Shown here: positions 8,787 through 17,920 of the stretch, in pieces
Numbering within the stretch: position 1 is the stretch's first letter
Layout: the number at the start of each line of letters is the position of its first letter
NCBI GenBank assembly: GCA_020248915.1
Contig: JADCGP010000005.1
Coordinates: 186,001 to 250,000 of the forward strand
Reading direction: 5' to 3'
From: Rubrivivax sp.
GTDB lineage: Bacteria > Pseudomonadota > Gammaproteobacteria > Burkholderiales > Burkholderiaceae_C
Length of the DNA: 64,000 nt
Translations under genes and position numbers: made by a program
Notes under the pieces: generated by a model
The model's database searches: none
Told to the model about the DNA's origin: nothing
What the model saw: only the letters and a program-made list of their open reading frames with translations

Positions 8787-9944
8787 TCAGCGTTGCTGAC
8801 GCATCGGTGGGCGCTCACCCACCGTCAGCTCGACCTCCAGCGTCTGCCGGCCGCGCTGCACCCCGATGCGCGCACGGCCGGCCGGCGGCAGGGACGCCAC
8901 GGCCGTGAGCAGCTCGGCCGTGCTGGCCACCGGCTTGCCGGCCACGCTGACCACCACGTCGCCGGGCTGAACGCCGCCCTTGGCGGCGGGGCCGTCGTGC
9001 ACGACACCCGCGATCAGCACGCCGGACTTCACCGGCAGGTCCAGGCTCTCGGCGAGCTCGGCGTTGACGTCTCGCACGTCCACGCCGATCCAGCCGCGCT
9101 GCACCTTCCCGCCCTTGAGCAAGGCCGCCATCACCTCGCGCGCGGTGTCCACCGGCACGGCGAAGCCGATGCCCATGTTGCCCCCGGTGCGGCTGAAGAT
9201 GGCGGTGTTGATGCCGACGAGGTTGCCCTGCGCGTCGACCAGCGCGCCGCCGGAGTTGCCCGGGTTGATCGCGGCATCGGTCTGGATGAAGGTCTGGAAC
9301 GGACTGCTCGCGCCCTGCGTGCGGTCGAGCGCGCTGACGATGCCGGCGGTGACCGTCTGGCCGATGTTGAACGGGTTGCCGATGGCCAGCACCGCGTCGC
9401 CCACCTGAAGGCTGTTGCCGGGTGCCAGCAGCACCACCGGCAGCGGCGCGAGGTCGATCTTCAGCAGCGCGATGTCAGTCTCGGCGTCGCTGCCCACCAG
9501 CCGTGCCCGCGTGGCGCGGCCGTCGGCGAGTTGCACCTCGATCTCGGTGGCACCCGCCACCACGTGGTGGTTGGTCAGCAGGTAACCCTCGGGCGCGACG
9601 ATCACCCCAGAGCCCAGACCGATCTGTGGCCGCTGGACGTTGCCGTCGCCGAAGAAGAAGCGGAAGCGCGGGTCGTCGGCGTGCGGGTTGCGCTCCATCT
9701 TCGTGGCCGAGATGGCCACCACCGCCGGGGCTGCCCGCCGAGCGGCGGCGGCGAAGCCGCCGGCAGCGCCGCTGGCCGAGCCGGCTGGGACCGCTGTGGC
9801 CTGCACCAGGGTCGGGCCCGCCAGCAGCACGCTGCCGCCGCCGCCACCGGGCAGCCACTGGGGCTTGAGCGTGACCACCACGAAGAGCGCCGCCACCGCG
9901 ACGGTGACCGCCTGCGAAAAGACGAGCCAGGTTCTACGCCACAT
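8787..9944 (-). CDS. S1C (HtrA/DegS-like) serine protease with one PDZ domain
   Basis: A 385-residue envelope protease. The start at 9944 gives an N-terminal membrane anchor or signal (about residues 6-26); the longer frame to 10022 adds an implausible basic leader. The trypsin-like domain has the full triad: H127 (TNHHVV), D157 (ETDIALLK) and S231 (GNSGG). A single PDZ domain follows (about 280-370, with GVQPGDVVVSVAGKPV). One PDZ plus an uncleaved-looking anchor resembles DegS or the AlgW/MucD group more than two-PDZ DegP. It is transcribed divergently from the Nif3-like gene with a 76-base gap. Role inferred: envelope protein quality control or stress signalling. Confidence 0.93.
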   Translation of the reverse strand: MWRRTWLVFSQAVTVAVAALFVVVTLKPQWLPGGGGGSVLLAGPTLVQATAVPAGSASGAAGGFAAAARRAAPAVVAISATKMERNPHADDPRFRFFFGDGNVQRPQIGLGSGVIVAPEGYLLTNHHVVAGATEIEVQLADGRATRARLVGSDAETDIALLKIDLAPLPVVLLAPGNSLQVGDAVLAIGNPFNIGQTVTAGIVSALDRTQGASSPFQTFIQTDAAINPGNSGGALVDAQGNLVGINTAIFSRTGGNMGIGFAVPVDTAREVMAALLKGGKVQRGWIGVDVRDVNAELAESLDLPVKSGVLIAGVVHDGPAAKGGVQPGDVVVSVAGKPVASTAELLTAVASLPPAGRARIGVQRGRQTLEVELTVGERPPMRQQR

Positions 9945-10007
9945 GGCAACTCTCGGCGATGCGCGACGGGGCCCGGCGCACCGCAGGTAGCGGCAGGCCG
10001 GGGCCGG

Positions 10008-10013
10008 CACAAT
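10008..10013 (+). promoter_or_regulatory. -10-like box directly before the Nif3-like gene
   Basis: CACAAT overlaps an upstream ATG at 10012 and is followed by 7 bases and the ATG at 10021. If it is the -10 box, the 10012 ATG cannot be transcribed and 10021 is the start. Confidence 0.35.
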
Positions 10014-10020
10014 GCCGGCC

Positions 10021-10779
10021 ATGGCCCGGACAAAGGATGTCGAGCGCGCGCTCGACCAACTGCTGCGCCCGGATCTGTTCCGGGATTATGGGCCGAACGG
10101 CCTGCAGGTCGAGGGCCGTGGCGAGGTGCGAAGGCTGGTCAGCGGCGTCACCGCGAGCCTGGCCTTCATCGACGCCGCCATCGCCGTCGGCGCCGACGCG
10201 CTGCTGGTCCACCACGGGCTGTTCTGGCGCGGCCAGGACGGGCGCCTGACCGGGTGGTTGCGCGAGCGCGTCGCGCGCCTGCTGGCCCACGACGTCAGCC
10301 TGTTCGCCTACCACCTGCCGCTGGACGCCGAGCCGCGGCTGGGCAACAACGCCCAGCTCGCGCGCCGGCTCGGCCTGGCGGCCGACGCCCGCTTCGGCGA
10401 GCAGGACCTTGGCTTCATCGGCCCGGCCGCCACGGCGCCGGACGCTGCCACGCTGGCGGGCCTGGCCAGGCTCGCCGAGCGCGCGCTGGGCCGGGCACCG
10501 ATCGTCGTGCCTGGCGACGGGCGGTCGCTGTCGCGCATCGCCTGGTGCACGGGGGGCGCGCAGGGCTACTTCGAGGCGGCCATTGCCGCCGGTGCCGACG
10601 CCTTCCTGACCGGCGAGATCTCCGAGCCGCAGGCCCACCTTGCGCGCGAGACCGGCGTGGCCTTCCTTGCCTGCGGCCACCACGCCACCGAGCGCTTCGG
10701 CGCCCCGGCCGTGGGCGCCGAGGTCTCGGCCGCGCTCGGACTCGAGCACCAGTTCGTCGAGATCGACAACCCGGCCTGA
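10021..10779 (+). CDS. Nif3-like dinuclear metal-centre protein (YbgI/DUF34 family)
   Basis: A 252-residue member of the NIF3/YbgI family, which forms toroidal hexamers with a dimetal site; the family has been linked to GTP cyclohydrolase-I-type FolE2 annotation and to metal handling, but its reaction is unsettled. Metal-binding signatures are visible: LLVHHGLFW near residue 60-68, AYHLPLD and the C-terminal ACGHHATERFG. The ATG at 10021 is preferred to 10012 because of the -10-like box that covers the latter. The gene is followed 45 bases later by pdxA in the same direction; no functional link is evident. Confidence 0.9.
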   Translation: MARTKDVERALDQLLRPDLFRDYGPNGLQVEGRGEVRRLVSGVTASLAFIDAAIAVGADALLVHHGLFWRGQDGRLTGWLRERVARLLAHDVSLFAYHLPLDAEPRLGNNAQLARRLGLAADARFGEQDLGFIGPAATAPDAATLAGLARLAERALGRAPIVVPGDGRSLSRIAWCTGGAQGYFEAAIAAGADAFLTGEISEPQAHLARETGVAFLACGHHATERFGAPAVGAEVSAALGLEHQFVEIDNPA

Positions 10780-10824
10780 AGTCCGGCCCGCCGGGCTGCC
10801 CGCACGATCCCCCCGCTGCACACG

Positions 10825-11826
10825 ATGGCCTCCGCACCCGCTCCGGTCCCGCGCCCGCTGCTCGTCACGATGGGCGACCCGGCCGGCGTCGGCCCGGAGA
10901 TCGTGGTCGCGGCCCACGCCCGCGGCGCGCTGCGCGACGCGCTGGTCATCGGCGATCCTTCGGTGTTGCGGCGTGCCGGGGCGGCGATGACGGCCGTCGT
11001 CGAGGCCCCGTCCGACCTGGCGGAGGCGCCGCCCGGCTGCCTGCCGGTGCTGCCGCCGCCGGGCCTGCCGGAGGGGCTGTCCGCGCTGGCCTGGGGCAGG
11101 GTGGATGCCCGCGCCGGGGCGGCGGCGGCGCGCTGCATCGAACACGCCGCGACCCTGGTGCTCCGCGGCGCCGGGCGGGCGCTGGTCACCGCCCCGGTGC
11201 ACAAGGAGGCGCTGGCTGCGGCCGGCGTGCCCTATCCGGGCCACACCGAGATGCTGCAGGCGCTCGCTGGCGCCGCCGCGGTGCGGATGATGCTGGCCAG
11301 CCCGGAGCTGAAGGTGGTGCTGGTGACGATCCACCTGTCGCTGCGCCGCGCCATCGAGGCCGTCACCCGCGATGCCGTGCTCGACACGATTCGCATCGCT
11401 GCGAATGCCGCCGCTGGCTGGCCGCGCGCGCACCCCGGCGCGCCGCGGATCGCCGTCGCCGGCCTCAATCCGCACGCCGGCGAAGGGGGGCTGTTCGGCG
11501 ACGAGGAGATCCGCATCATCGGCCCGGCGGTGCAGGCGGCACGCGCCGAGGGCATCGACGCGCTCGGGCCGTTCGCGCCCGACACCGTCTTCATGCGCGC
11601 CCGCCGCGGCGAGTTCGACCTCGTCGTCGCGATGACGCACGACCACGGGCTGATCCCGGTCAAGTACCTCGGCGTCGAGCAGGGTGTCAACGTCACGCTC
11701 GGGTTGCCCTTCGTGCGCACCAGCCCCGACCATGGCACCGCGTTCGACATCGCGGGCACCGGGCGCGCCGACCCGTCGAGCCTGCTCGCGGCCCTGCGGA
11801 CGGCCCGCGTGCTCGCGCCGTCCTGA
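10825..11826 (+). CDS. pdxA: 4-hydroxythreonine-4-phosphate dehydrogenase PdxA
   Basis: PdxA performs the NAD-dependent oxidation of 4-phosphohydroxy-L-threonine in the DXP-dependent pyridoxal phosphate pathway. The 333-residue protein begins with the family motif TMGDPAGVGPEI (15-26). The three metal-binding histidines correspond to H140 (PGHTEML), H170 (TIHLSLR) and H272 (THDHGLIP). Length is typical (about 330). In many proteobacteria it lies with surA and rsmA; here it follows the Nif3-like gene and converges on the DUF1631 gene with only 19 bases between stops. Confidence 0.96.
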   Translation: MASAPAPVPRPLLVTMGDPAGVGPEIVVAAHARGALRDALVIGDPSVLRRAGAAMTAVVEAPSDLAEAPPGCLPVLPPPGLPEGLSALAWGRVDARAGAAAARCIEHAATLVLRGAGRALVTAPVHKEALAAAGVPYPGHTEMLQALAGAAAVRMMLASPELKVVLVTIHLSLRRAIEAVTRDAVLDTIRIAANAAAGWPRAHPGAPRIAVAGLNPHAGEGGLFGDEEIRIIGPAVQAARAEGIDALGPFAPDTVFMRARRGEFDLVVAMTHDHGLIPVKYLGVEQGVNVTLGLPFVRTSPDHGTAFDIAGTGRADPSSLLAALRTARVLAPS

Positions 11827-11845
11827 CGCCCCGCGGCCGGGCGCG

Positions 11846-14254
11846 TCAGGCGGCGGTGCCGAGTGCGGCCAACTGGGAGCGGGCCCTCGCCGTGGCGCGC
11901 TCGAGCAGGTCGGCGCTCTCGAAGGCGCGGAACCGTCCGCTGTCGCTGAGCCGCCCGAGCATGCGTTGCGTCAGCGACACCGTGCGCCGGTTCCTGTCGC
12001 CGTAGGTGAAGACGAAGAAGGTGCGCGCCGCGCTGACGTGCGCGAGCCGCACCTTGTGCCACTCGCCCGCCAGATGCATCCGGTACGAGAAGCCGACCTG
12101 GGCCTCGGCCACCAGGTCGCGCCCGGCCGGTGCCGGCTCGACCGCAGGGAACGGCAGCACGGCCGCCGATCCCGCGGCGGCCGCCTCGTTGCGGGCGGCA
12201 GCAGCCTGCGCGAGCTCGGCCTCCTCGTGCAGCCGGTCGAGGTCGATCTCGACCGGAGCCTTCCAGTCGATCGCCTCTTCCTGCAGCAGCCCCACCCGCT
12301 CGGCCTCCTCCGGCGTGAAGCGCGGAGGAGGCACCTCTTCGGCGGCGGCCGCCGCGAGCCCGACGCCCGGCATCAGGTCGGCCCGCGACGGCAGCGCCTT
12401 GTCGAGGGCACCCTCGACCTGTCGTGCCGCCAGGTTGACGTCGAGCTGGCGCGCGGCGGCGGCCTTCAGCGCCTCGGCGTGCGCCGGCAGCAGCCGGCCG
12501 AAGAAGGCGCGCCGCGCGTCCTCGGGCACGGCGATCAGGTTCATGCCCTCGGTCAGATCCTGCATCAGCCCCGGCAGCTCCGCCAGGAAAGCCTTGCGGT
12601 GCTCCGGTGTCGGCTTGGGCAGCACGCTCAGGTACAGCGTGCGGCCGGTGCGGCGCAGCCGCCCGACCAGCTCGCCGTCGGCGCCACCCACCTCTGCGGC
12701 GCGCAGCAGCACCTGGCTCCAGACCTGGCTGATGAACTCGCGGACGAACTCCGGGGCCGCCACGCTCTTCAGGTCGCCCGCGAGCTGGCGCGCGTAGAGC
12801 GCGTGCAGCCGCAGCTGGTCTTCCTTCTGCGCCAGCAGCGAGGCCGGGTCGGCGGCGGGGTTGCCTGAAGGATCGGCCACCTCGGCGCGCGCCTGCTCGG
12901 CAGCGAACTCCTCCAGCACCCGCAGCTTGCGCTCGTAGGCCTGGATCTGGTCGAAGTCGCCCTCGACCACCTCCTGCACCAGCGCCCGTACCTTGGCGAG
13001 GAACTGCCGCGCCGCCGGGCTGCCGAAGTCGTCGTAGGCCGCCCCAAGCGACGCGATGCGGTTGACGAAGCGCCGCACCGGGTGGCGTCGCGAGGCGAAG
13101 AAGGCCGGATCGCCGAGCGCTGCGTGCAGCACTGGCATCTGCAGGCGCGCGATCAGGCCGGCCATCTGCGGCGGCAGCTTCGGGTCGGCGAGGATCTGGT
13201 CGAACAGCGTCCCGATGACGTCGATGACCAGGTGGTCGAGGGCGCCACGGCTGGCCTGGCGCAGTTCGTCGCGGTGCTCGCGGATCAGGTTGGGCAGCGG
13301 CCCGGGCACACCGGTGCCCAGGTCACCGTGGCCGCTGCCACCCGAGCCCGAGGCGCCGAGCGGACCGAGCGGGCCCAGGTGGCCGAGCTGCGCCATGCGC
13401 CGCATCAGCGCCATCAAGGTCGGGTCGATGCCGTTGGCGGCGGAGGCTCCGCTGGCTGAGACAGCCGGGCCTGCACCACCGGCGCTTGCCGGAGCCGGGC
13501 CCAGCGCGTGCGGGCTGCCGCGGCCGGACGGACCGAAGCTCGGCCCGTCCAGGGGGCGGCCAAGCGTGTCGACGTCGGTGTGCCCGACGCCGGCGCCACT
13601 GCGGGAGTTGCGCTGGCGCACGGAGAGGGACAGCGGCCGCACGCCCGCGTTGCGCAGGCTGGCCACGATGCCGGAGTAGGTCGTCGGCAGCAGTCCGCCG
13701 AGCGACCGTCCGAGCTCGGCCGCCAGCACCTCGCGCACGTCGGGTCGGTCGCACACGGCCGAAATGCCGCGGACCATCGCGTGGCCGACGATCTCCGGCC
13801 GCAGCGGGTTGCGCTCGCGCTCTCCGGCCGGCGTCTCCACCAGCGAGCCGATGTAGCCGCCGAGTTCGCGCAGTTCCCACTCGCAATTGCCGCTGACCTC
13901 GAGCCCGAAGCGCTCGGCGGCCACCCGTACCTCGACCTCCTGGTCCTCGACCAGTGACAGCGTGTCCCAGTTCGTCCCGCCCTGGGCCGTAGCCAGCCCG
14001 GCGGGCGACCCGAGCTCGCGCTGCACCTGCTCGTCCAGCGCCTCGTTGTAGACGAGGGCGAAGACGGCCGAGCGCCGGTTCAGTTCGAACTGGGCTCCGA
14101 GCAGCCGGTCACGCTCGTGGACGCTGCCGGCCGAGAGCGCGGCCAGCCCGAGGCTCTCGACGGTGCGCTCGACGGCGGCGCGGGCCGCCATCTTCAACGC
14201 CTGGATGCCCGCTTCGAGCGGCGCCGGCAGACGGTGGGAGAGGCTGGGTTTCAT
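11846..14254 (-). CDS. DUF1631 family protein
   Basis: An 802-residue protein of the DUF1631 family, known mainly from Beta- and Gammaproteobacteria and without an assigned biochemical function. It is largely helical and has Gly/Pro/Ser-rich linkers around residues 240-290. The C-terminal 80 residues (HLAGEWHKVRLAHVS to the conserved TVSLTQRMLGRL) form a small beta-rich module; a PilZ-like, c-di-GMP-binding role has been suggested for such tails but I cannot confirm the binding residues here. No signal peptide, so cytoplasmic. The start codon directly abuts a copy of a dispersed repeat (14255-14294), whose sequence supplies the purine-poor CCTCCGCC immediately upstream on the coding strand, so translation initiation may be weak. 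Confidence 0.85.
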   Translation of the reverse strand: MKPSLSHRLPAPLEAGIQALKMAARAAVERTVESLGLAALSAGSVHERDRLLGAQFELNRRSAVFALVYNEALDEQVQRELGSPAGLATAQGGTNWDTLSLVEDQEVEVRVAAERFGLEVSGNCEWELRELGGYIGSLVETPAGERERNPLRPEIVGHAMVRGISAVCDRPDVREVLAAELGRSLGGLLPTTYSGIVASLRNAGVRPLSLSVRQRNSRSGAGVGHTDVDTLGRPLDGPSFGPSGRGSPHALGPAPASAGGAGPAVSASGASAANGIDPTLMALMRRMAQLGHLGPLGPLGASGSGGSGHGDLGTGVPGPLPNLIREHRDELRQASRGALDHLVIDVIGTLFDQILADPKLPPQMAGLIARLQMPVLHAALGDPAFFASRRHPVRRFVNRIASLGAAYDDFGSPAARQFLAKVRALVQEVVEGDFDQIQAYERKLRVLEEFAAEQARAEVADPSGNPAADPASLLAQKEDQLRLHALYARQLAGDLKSVAAPEFVREFISQVWSQVLLRAAEVGGADGELVGRLRRTGRTLYLSVLPKPTPEHRKAFLAELPGLMQDLTEGMNLIAVPEDARRAFFGRLLPAHAEALKAAAARQLDVNLAARQVEGALDKALPSRADLMPGVGLAAAAAEEVPPPRFTPEEAERVGLLQEEAIDWKAPVEIDLDRLHEEAELAQAAAARNEAAAAGSAAVLPFPAVEPAPAGRDLVAEAQVGFSYRMHLAGEWHKVRLAHVSAARTFFVFTYGDRNRRTVSLTQRMLGRLSDSGRFRAFESADLLERATARARSQLAALGTAA

Positions 14255-14294
14255 GGCGGAGGGGGGCCCGGTGAAGTATCGCCCGCCCCCCCCG
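14255..14294. repeat. Dispersed GC-rich repeat, copy 1
   Basis: The core AGTATCGCCCGCC at 14275-14287, plus the following C-tract and G, matches 34757-34776 at 19 of 20 positions. Both copies also begin with GGCGG, which can pair with the CCGCC at the core end to form a hairpin. This copy occupies the 5' untranslated region of the DUF1631 gene. Confidence 0.55.
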
Positions 14295-14312
14295 ATCCGG
14301 GGTGTTGCATCT

Positions 14313-14723
14313 TCAACGCTTCATCGAGTCGCGGATCTCCCGCAGCAAAAGGATTTCCTCCGGGGTCGGGGCCGGTGGCGGCGGGGGCGCCGCCCGGCGC
14401 AGGCGGTTGACCTGCCGGACCATCACGAAGATGACGAAGGCGAGGATGACGAAGTTGAGCAGGATGGTCAGGAAACTGCCGTAGGCGAGCACCGCCCCCG
14501 CTTTGCGCGCCTCGACCAGCGTCGCAGCCGTCTGCCCAGCCAGCGGGATGAAGTAGTTGTTGAAGTCCAGCCCACCGACGATGCGCCCGATCACCGGCAT
14601 GACCACGTCGCCGACCAGCGAATCGACGATCTTGCCGAAGGCGCCGCCGATGATCACGCCGACGGCGAGATCCATCACGTTGCCCTTGACGGCGAACTCC
14701 TTGAACTCGCTCATGAAACCCAT
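14313..14723 (-). CDS. mscL: Large-conductance mechanosensitive channel MscL
   Basis: MscL is a pentameric inner-membrane channel that opens under hypo-osmotic tension. The 136-residue protein has the family N-terminus ([20 protein letters not shown], residues 7-26) with the pore-lining first helix, a periplasmic loop around 45-65, and a second transmembrane helix near 75-98, followed by a cytoplasmic bundle ([14 protein letters not shown]). A CAGGAG site precedes the ATG. It lies just upstream of the DUF1631 gene in the same direction, 58 bases apart, and is divergent from petA. Confidence 0.97.
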   Translation of the reverse strand: MGFMSEFKEFAVKGNVMDLAVGVIIGGAFGKIVDSLVGDVVMPVIGRIVGGLDFNNYFIPLAGQTAATLVEARKAGAVLAYGSFLTILLNFVILAFVIFVMVRQVNRLRRAAPPPPPAPTPEEILLLREIRDSMKR

Positions 14724-14807
14724 GGTGACTCCTGTCTGTTCTCGGGTGGCGCGGGCGCGCGCGCCGAGGCGGCGGGCCCGTCGTCAGATGCGTGAAAAGC
14801 GCTCCGG

Positions 14808-14813
14808 TAGAAT
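14808..14813 (+). promoter_or_regulatory. -10 box for petABC
   Basis: TAGAAT, five of six matches to TATAAT, lies 37 bases before the petA ATG. No clear TTGACA-like -35 at 16-18 bases. An AAGGAA ribosome-binding site follows at 14841-14846. Confidence 0.5.
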
Positions 14814-14850
14814 GCAGCGCAGCATCCCTTTTGGCTACCGAAGGAATTCC

Positions 14851-15492
14851 ATGAGTGACGCCAGCTCCGGCGGAGCCCTGGCCGCGCCCGACCCCGCCGC
14901 CGCGCAGCCCGCGGACCCGTCGCGCCGCACCTGGATCGCGATCACCGCCGGCGTCGGCGCCGTCGGTGGCGCATTCACCGCCGTGCCTTTCGTCAGTTCG
15001 TTCGCACCGTCCGAGAGGGCGCGCGCGGCCGGCGCGCCGGTCGAGGTGGACATCGGCGGCCTGGCCCCGGGCGAGAAGGTCACCGTCGAATGGCGCGGCA
15101 AGCCGGTGTGGATCATCCGACGCACGCCCGAGATGCTCGAGTCGCTGACGAAGACCGAGCCGCAACTGGCCGACCCCAAGTCGGTGCGCACCGCCTACCC
15201 GACCCCCGACTACGCGAAGAATCCGCACCGGTCGATCAAGCCCGAGTTCTTCGTCGGTGTGGGCATCTGCTCACACCTGGGCTGCTCGCCGTCGGACCGC
15301 TTCGCCCCGGGCGCCCAGCCGTCGCTGCCGGACGACTGGGCCGGCGGCTTCCTGTGCCCCTGCCATGGGTCGACCTTCGACATGGCGGGCCGGGTGTTCA
15401 AGAACATGCCGGCGCCGGACAACCTGGAGGTGCCTCCGCACATGTACCTCTCCGAGACCCGGCTGCTGATCGGCGAGGACAAGAAGGCGTGA
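14851..15492 (+). CDS. petA: Ubiquinol-cytochrome c reductase iron-sulfur subunit (Rieske)
   Basis: The Rieske subunit passes the first electron from ubiquinol to cytochrome c1 in the bc1 complex. The 213-residue protein has an N-terminal SRRTW followed by a hydrophobic anchor (about residues 28-50), fitting a Tat-exported, uncleaved anchor, and the [2Fe-2S] binding boxes CSHLGCSP and CPCHGSTFD. The ATG at 14851 is fixed by AAGGAA upstream; a longer open frame from 14557 has no support. It heads petABC, with the cytochrome b start 57 bases after its stop. Confidence 0.97.
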   Translation: MSDASSGGALAAPDPAAAQPADPSRRTWIAITAGVGAVGGAFTAVPFVSSFAPSERARAAGAPVEVDIGGLAPGEKVTVEWRGKPVWIIRRTPEMLESLTKTEPQLADPKSVRTAYPTPDYAKNPHRSIKPEFFVGVGICSHLGCSPSDRFAPGAQPSLPDDWAGGFLCPCHGSTFDMAGRVFKNMPAPDNLEVPPHMYLSETRLLIGEDKKA

Positions 15493-15549
15493 CGACGCCG
15501 CGCCCGCAGGCATCCTCCGGCGGGCTGACGATGTTTGACCGAGGTCGAG

Positions 15550-16956
15550 ATGGCTGAATTCAAGGAAGCGCCGCCGGGCGCCTCTGTGCTCGTGCAGGGC
15601 ACCACGTGGTTGCAGAACCGGTTCCCCACCGCGTTCGAGGCCTACCGGGTGCACATGGCCGAGTACTACGCACCGAAGAACATGAACTGGATGTACTTCT
15701 TCGGTTCATTGTCCTTGCTCGTGCTCGTGATCCAGATCGTCACCGGCATCTTCCTCGTGATGCACTACAAGCCCGATGCAGCGCTCGCGTTCGCGTCCGT
15801 CGAGTACATCATGCGCGACGTCCCTTGGGGCTGGCTGGTGCGCTACATGCACAGCACCGGCGCCAGCGCGTTCTTCGTCGTCGTGTACCTTCACATGTTC
15901 CGCGGCCTGGTCTACGGCAGCTACCGCAAGCCGCGCGAGCTGGTCTGGATCTTCGGCGTCGCGATCTTCCTGTGCCTGATGGCCGAGGCCTTCATGGGCT
16001 ACCTGCTGCCCTGGGGCCAGATGAGCTACTGGGGCGCGCAGGTCATCATCAACCTCTTCGCGGCGATCCCGGTCGTCGGCCCGGACCTGGCGATCCTGAT
16101 CCGCGGCGACTACGTCGTCGGCGACGCAACGCTGAACAGGTTCTTCGCCTTCCACGTGATCGCCGTGCCGCTCGTGCTGATCGGCCTGGTGGTCGCGCAC
16201 CTGCTGGCGCTGCACGACGTGGGCAGCAACAACCCCGACGGCATCGAGATCAAGGCCAAGAAGGACCCGAAGACCGGCATCCCGCTCGACGGCATCCCGT
16301 TCCATCCCTACTACACGGTGCACGACCTCATCGGCGTCAGCGTGTTCCTGATCCTCTTCACGGCGGTGATCTTCTTTGCCCCGACGATGGGCGGCTTCTT
16401 CCTGGAGTTCAACAACTTCATTCCGGCCGACCCATTGAAGACACCCGCGCACATCGCGCCGGTCTGGTACTTCACGCCCTACTACTCGATGCTGCGCGCG
16501 ACCACCGACGTGATGGTCAACGTGCTGGTCGTGCTGCTGGCGGTGGCGGCGGTGCTGGCGATCCTCTTCGGCGGCTTCAGCCGCAAGGGCAAGCTGGTGG
16601 TGCTGGTGGCCGCAATCGTCGGCGCCGGCATGCTCAAGGCGCTGGACGCCAAGTTCTGGGGCGTCGTCGTGATGGGCGCGGCGGTGCTGATCCTGTTCTT
16701 CCTGCCCTGGCTCGACCGCAGCCCCGTCAGGTCGATCCGCTATCGCCCGGGCTGGAACCGCTGGATGTACGGCCTGTTCGTCGTCAACTTCCTGGTGCTG
16801 GGCTACCTGGGAGTCCTGCCCCCTTCGCCCGGCGGTACGGTGGTCTCGCAAGTGGGCACGATCTACTACTTCGGCTTCTTCCTGCTAATGCCTTGGTGGA
16901 GCCGCATCGGCGAGTTCAAGCCCGTGCCGGACCGCGTCGTGTTCCAACCCCACTGA
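15550..16956 (+). CDS. petB: Cytochrome b subunit of the bc1 complex
   Basis: A 468-residue integral membrane protein with about eight transmembrane helices carrying hemes bL and bH. The heme-ligating histidine pairs lie in the HSTGASAFFVVVYLHMFRG and HVIAVPLVLIGLVVAHLLALH regions. The quinol-oxidation motif reads PVWY rather than the classical PEWY; replacement of the Glu by Val is reported for Beta- and Gammaproteobacteria. The ATG at 15550 is chosen; a TTG at 15535 would add five residues. Beyond about residue 400 there is an extra C-terminal hydrophobic section, usual for the long proteobacterial form. Confidence 0.97.
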   Translation: MAEFKEAPPGASVLVQGTTWLQNRFPTAFEAYRVHMAEYYAPKNMNWMYFFGSLSLLVLVIQIVTGIFLVMHYKPDAALAFASVEYIMRDVPWGWLVRYMHSTGASAFFVVVYLHMFRGLVYGSYRKPRELVWIFGVAIFLCLMAEAFMGYLLPWGQMSYWGAQVIINLFAAIPVVGPDLAILIRGDYVVGDATLNRFFAFHVIAVPLVLIGLVVAHLLALHDVGSNNPDGIEIKAKKDPKTGIPLDGIPFHPYYTVHDLIGVSVFLILFTAVIFFAPTMGGFFLEFNNFIPADPLKTPAHIAPVWYFTPYYSMLRATTDVMVNVLVVLLAVAAVLAILFGGFSRKGKLVVLVAAIVGAGMLKALDAKFWGVVVMGAAVLILFFLPWLDRSPVRSIRYRPGWNRWMYGLFVVNFLVLGYLGVLPPSPGGTVVSQVGTIYYFGFFLLMPWWSRIGEFKPVPDRVVFQPH

Positions 16957-16967
16957 GCGCGCCGGCG

Positions 16968-17759
16968 ATGGACAAGACCATGAAGAAGTTCCTGATCGGC
17001 TTGCTGGCCGCGCTGTGTCTGGGCTCCGCGGCGCACGCCGCCGGCGGCGGTCTCGTGCCTCTCGACCGCTTCCCGCGTGAGCGCCTGAACGATCTGGCCG
17101 CGCTTCAGAACGGCGCCAAGGTGTTCGTCAATCACTGCCTGAACTGCCACTCGGCCGAGTTCAAGCGCTGGAACCGGCTGCGCGACATCGGCCTGACCGA
17201 GCAGCAGATCCGCGACAACCTGATATTCACCGGCGCCAAGGTCGGCGACACGATGAAGATCGCGATGGCGCCCAAGGATGCGAAGGACTGGTTCGGTGGG
17301 GTGCCGCCGGACCTGACGCTGATCGCGCGCTCGCGTGCGCAGTTCGGTCAGGGCGAGGCGAGCGGCGCCGACTACCTCTACACGCTGCTTCGCACCTATT
17401 ACCGCGACGAGACCAAGGCCACCGGCTGGAACAATGCCGCCTTCCCGGGCATTGGCATGCCGCACCCGCTATGGCAGTTGCAGGGCCAGCAGCGCGCGGT
17501 CTTCGAGGAGATGGCGGACGCCCACCGCGCGGGCAAGACCGCCCAGGTGCTCAGGGGCTTCGAGCCCATCACGCCGGGTACGCTCACCGAGGCGCAGTAC
17601 AACGAGACGGTGGCCGACCTGGTGGCCTTCCTCGTGTGGATGGCCGAACCCCATGCCCGGGACCGCGTGCGCCTCGGCGTCTGGGTGCTGCTCTTCCTCG
17701 GCATCCTGACAGTGGTGGCGTGGCGCCTGAACGCCGCCTACTGGAAGGACATCAAGTAG
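16968..17759 (+). CDS. petC: Cytochrome c1
   Basis: Cytochrome c1 takes the electron from the Rieske centre to a soluble cytochrome c. The 263-residue precursor has a signal peptide (about residues 5-25, ending AAHAA), the heme c motif CLNCH at C57/C60/H61, a probable Met axial ligand in TMKIAMAP, and a C-terminal membrane anchor (VLLFLGILTVVAWRL). The ATG at 16968 is 11 bases after the petB stop; an in-frame ATG at 16980 would give the more conventional MKKF signal start. Last gene of petABC. Confidence 0.97.
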   Translation: MDKTMKKFLIGLLAALCLGSAAHAAGGGLVPLDRFPRERLNDLAALQNGAKVFVNHCLNCHSAEFKRWNRLRDIGLTEQQIRDNLIFTGAKVGDTMKIAMAPKDAKDWFGGVPPDLTLIARSRAQFGQGEASGADYLYTLLRTYYRDETKATGWNNAAFPGIGMPHPLWQLQGQQRAVFEEMADAHRAGKTAQVLRGFEPITPGTLTEAQYNETVADLVAFLVWMAEPHARDRVRLGVWVLLFLGILTVVAWRLNAAYWKDIK

Positions 17760-17761
17760 CG

Positions 17762-17767
17762 GACAAT
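17762..17767 (+). promoter_or_regulatory. Possible -10 box for sspA-sspB
   Basis: GACAAT just after the petC stop, 153 bases before the sspA ATG. The gap also holds GC-rich self-complementary sequence around 17788-17825. Read-through from petABC is equally possible. Confidence 0.25.
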
Positions 17768-17920
17768 CGCGCCTGCGGCTTCGCCCGCGGGCGCGCCGGG
17801 GCGCCCCGCGCAGCGCGGGCCGCCCGCTGCCGCAGCCGCGCTCCGCGCCTGCAGCTGTTGTTTCCGCCCGCCGTCCACGAAGGGCTTCGAGCCCCCTGAT
17901 CCCGCCGAGGTCCCGCCGCC

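Noticed and set aside
10012..10014. ATG at 10012 as the Nif3-like start
   Set aside because: It overlaps the CACAAT -10-like box; the next ATG, 9 bases on, is better placed.
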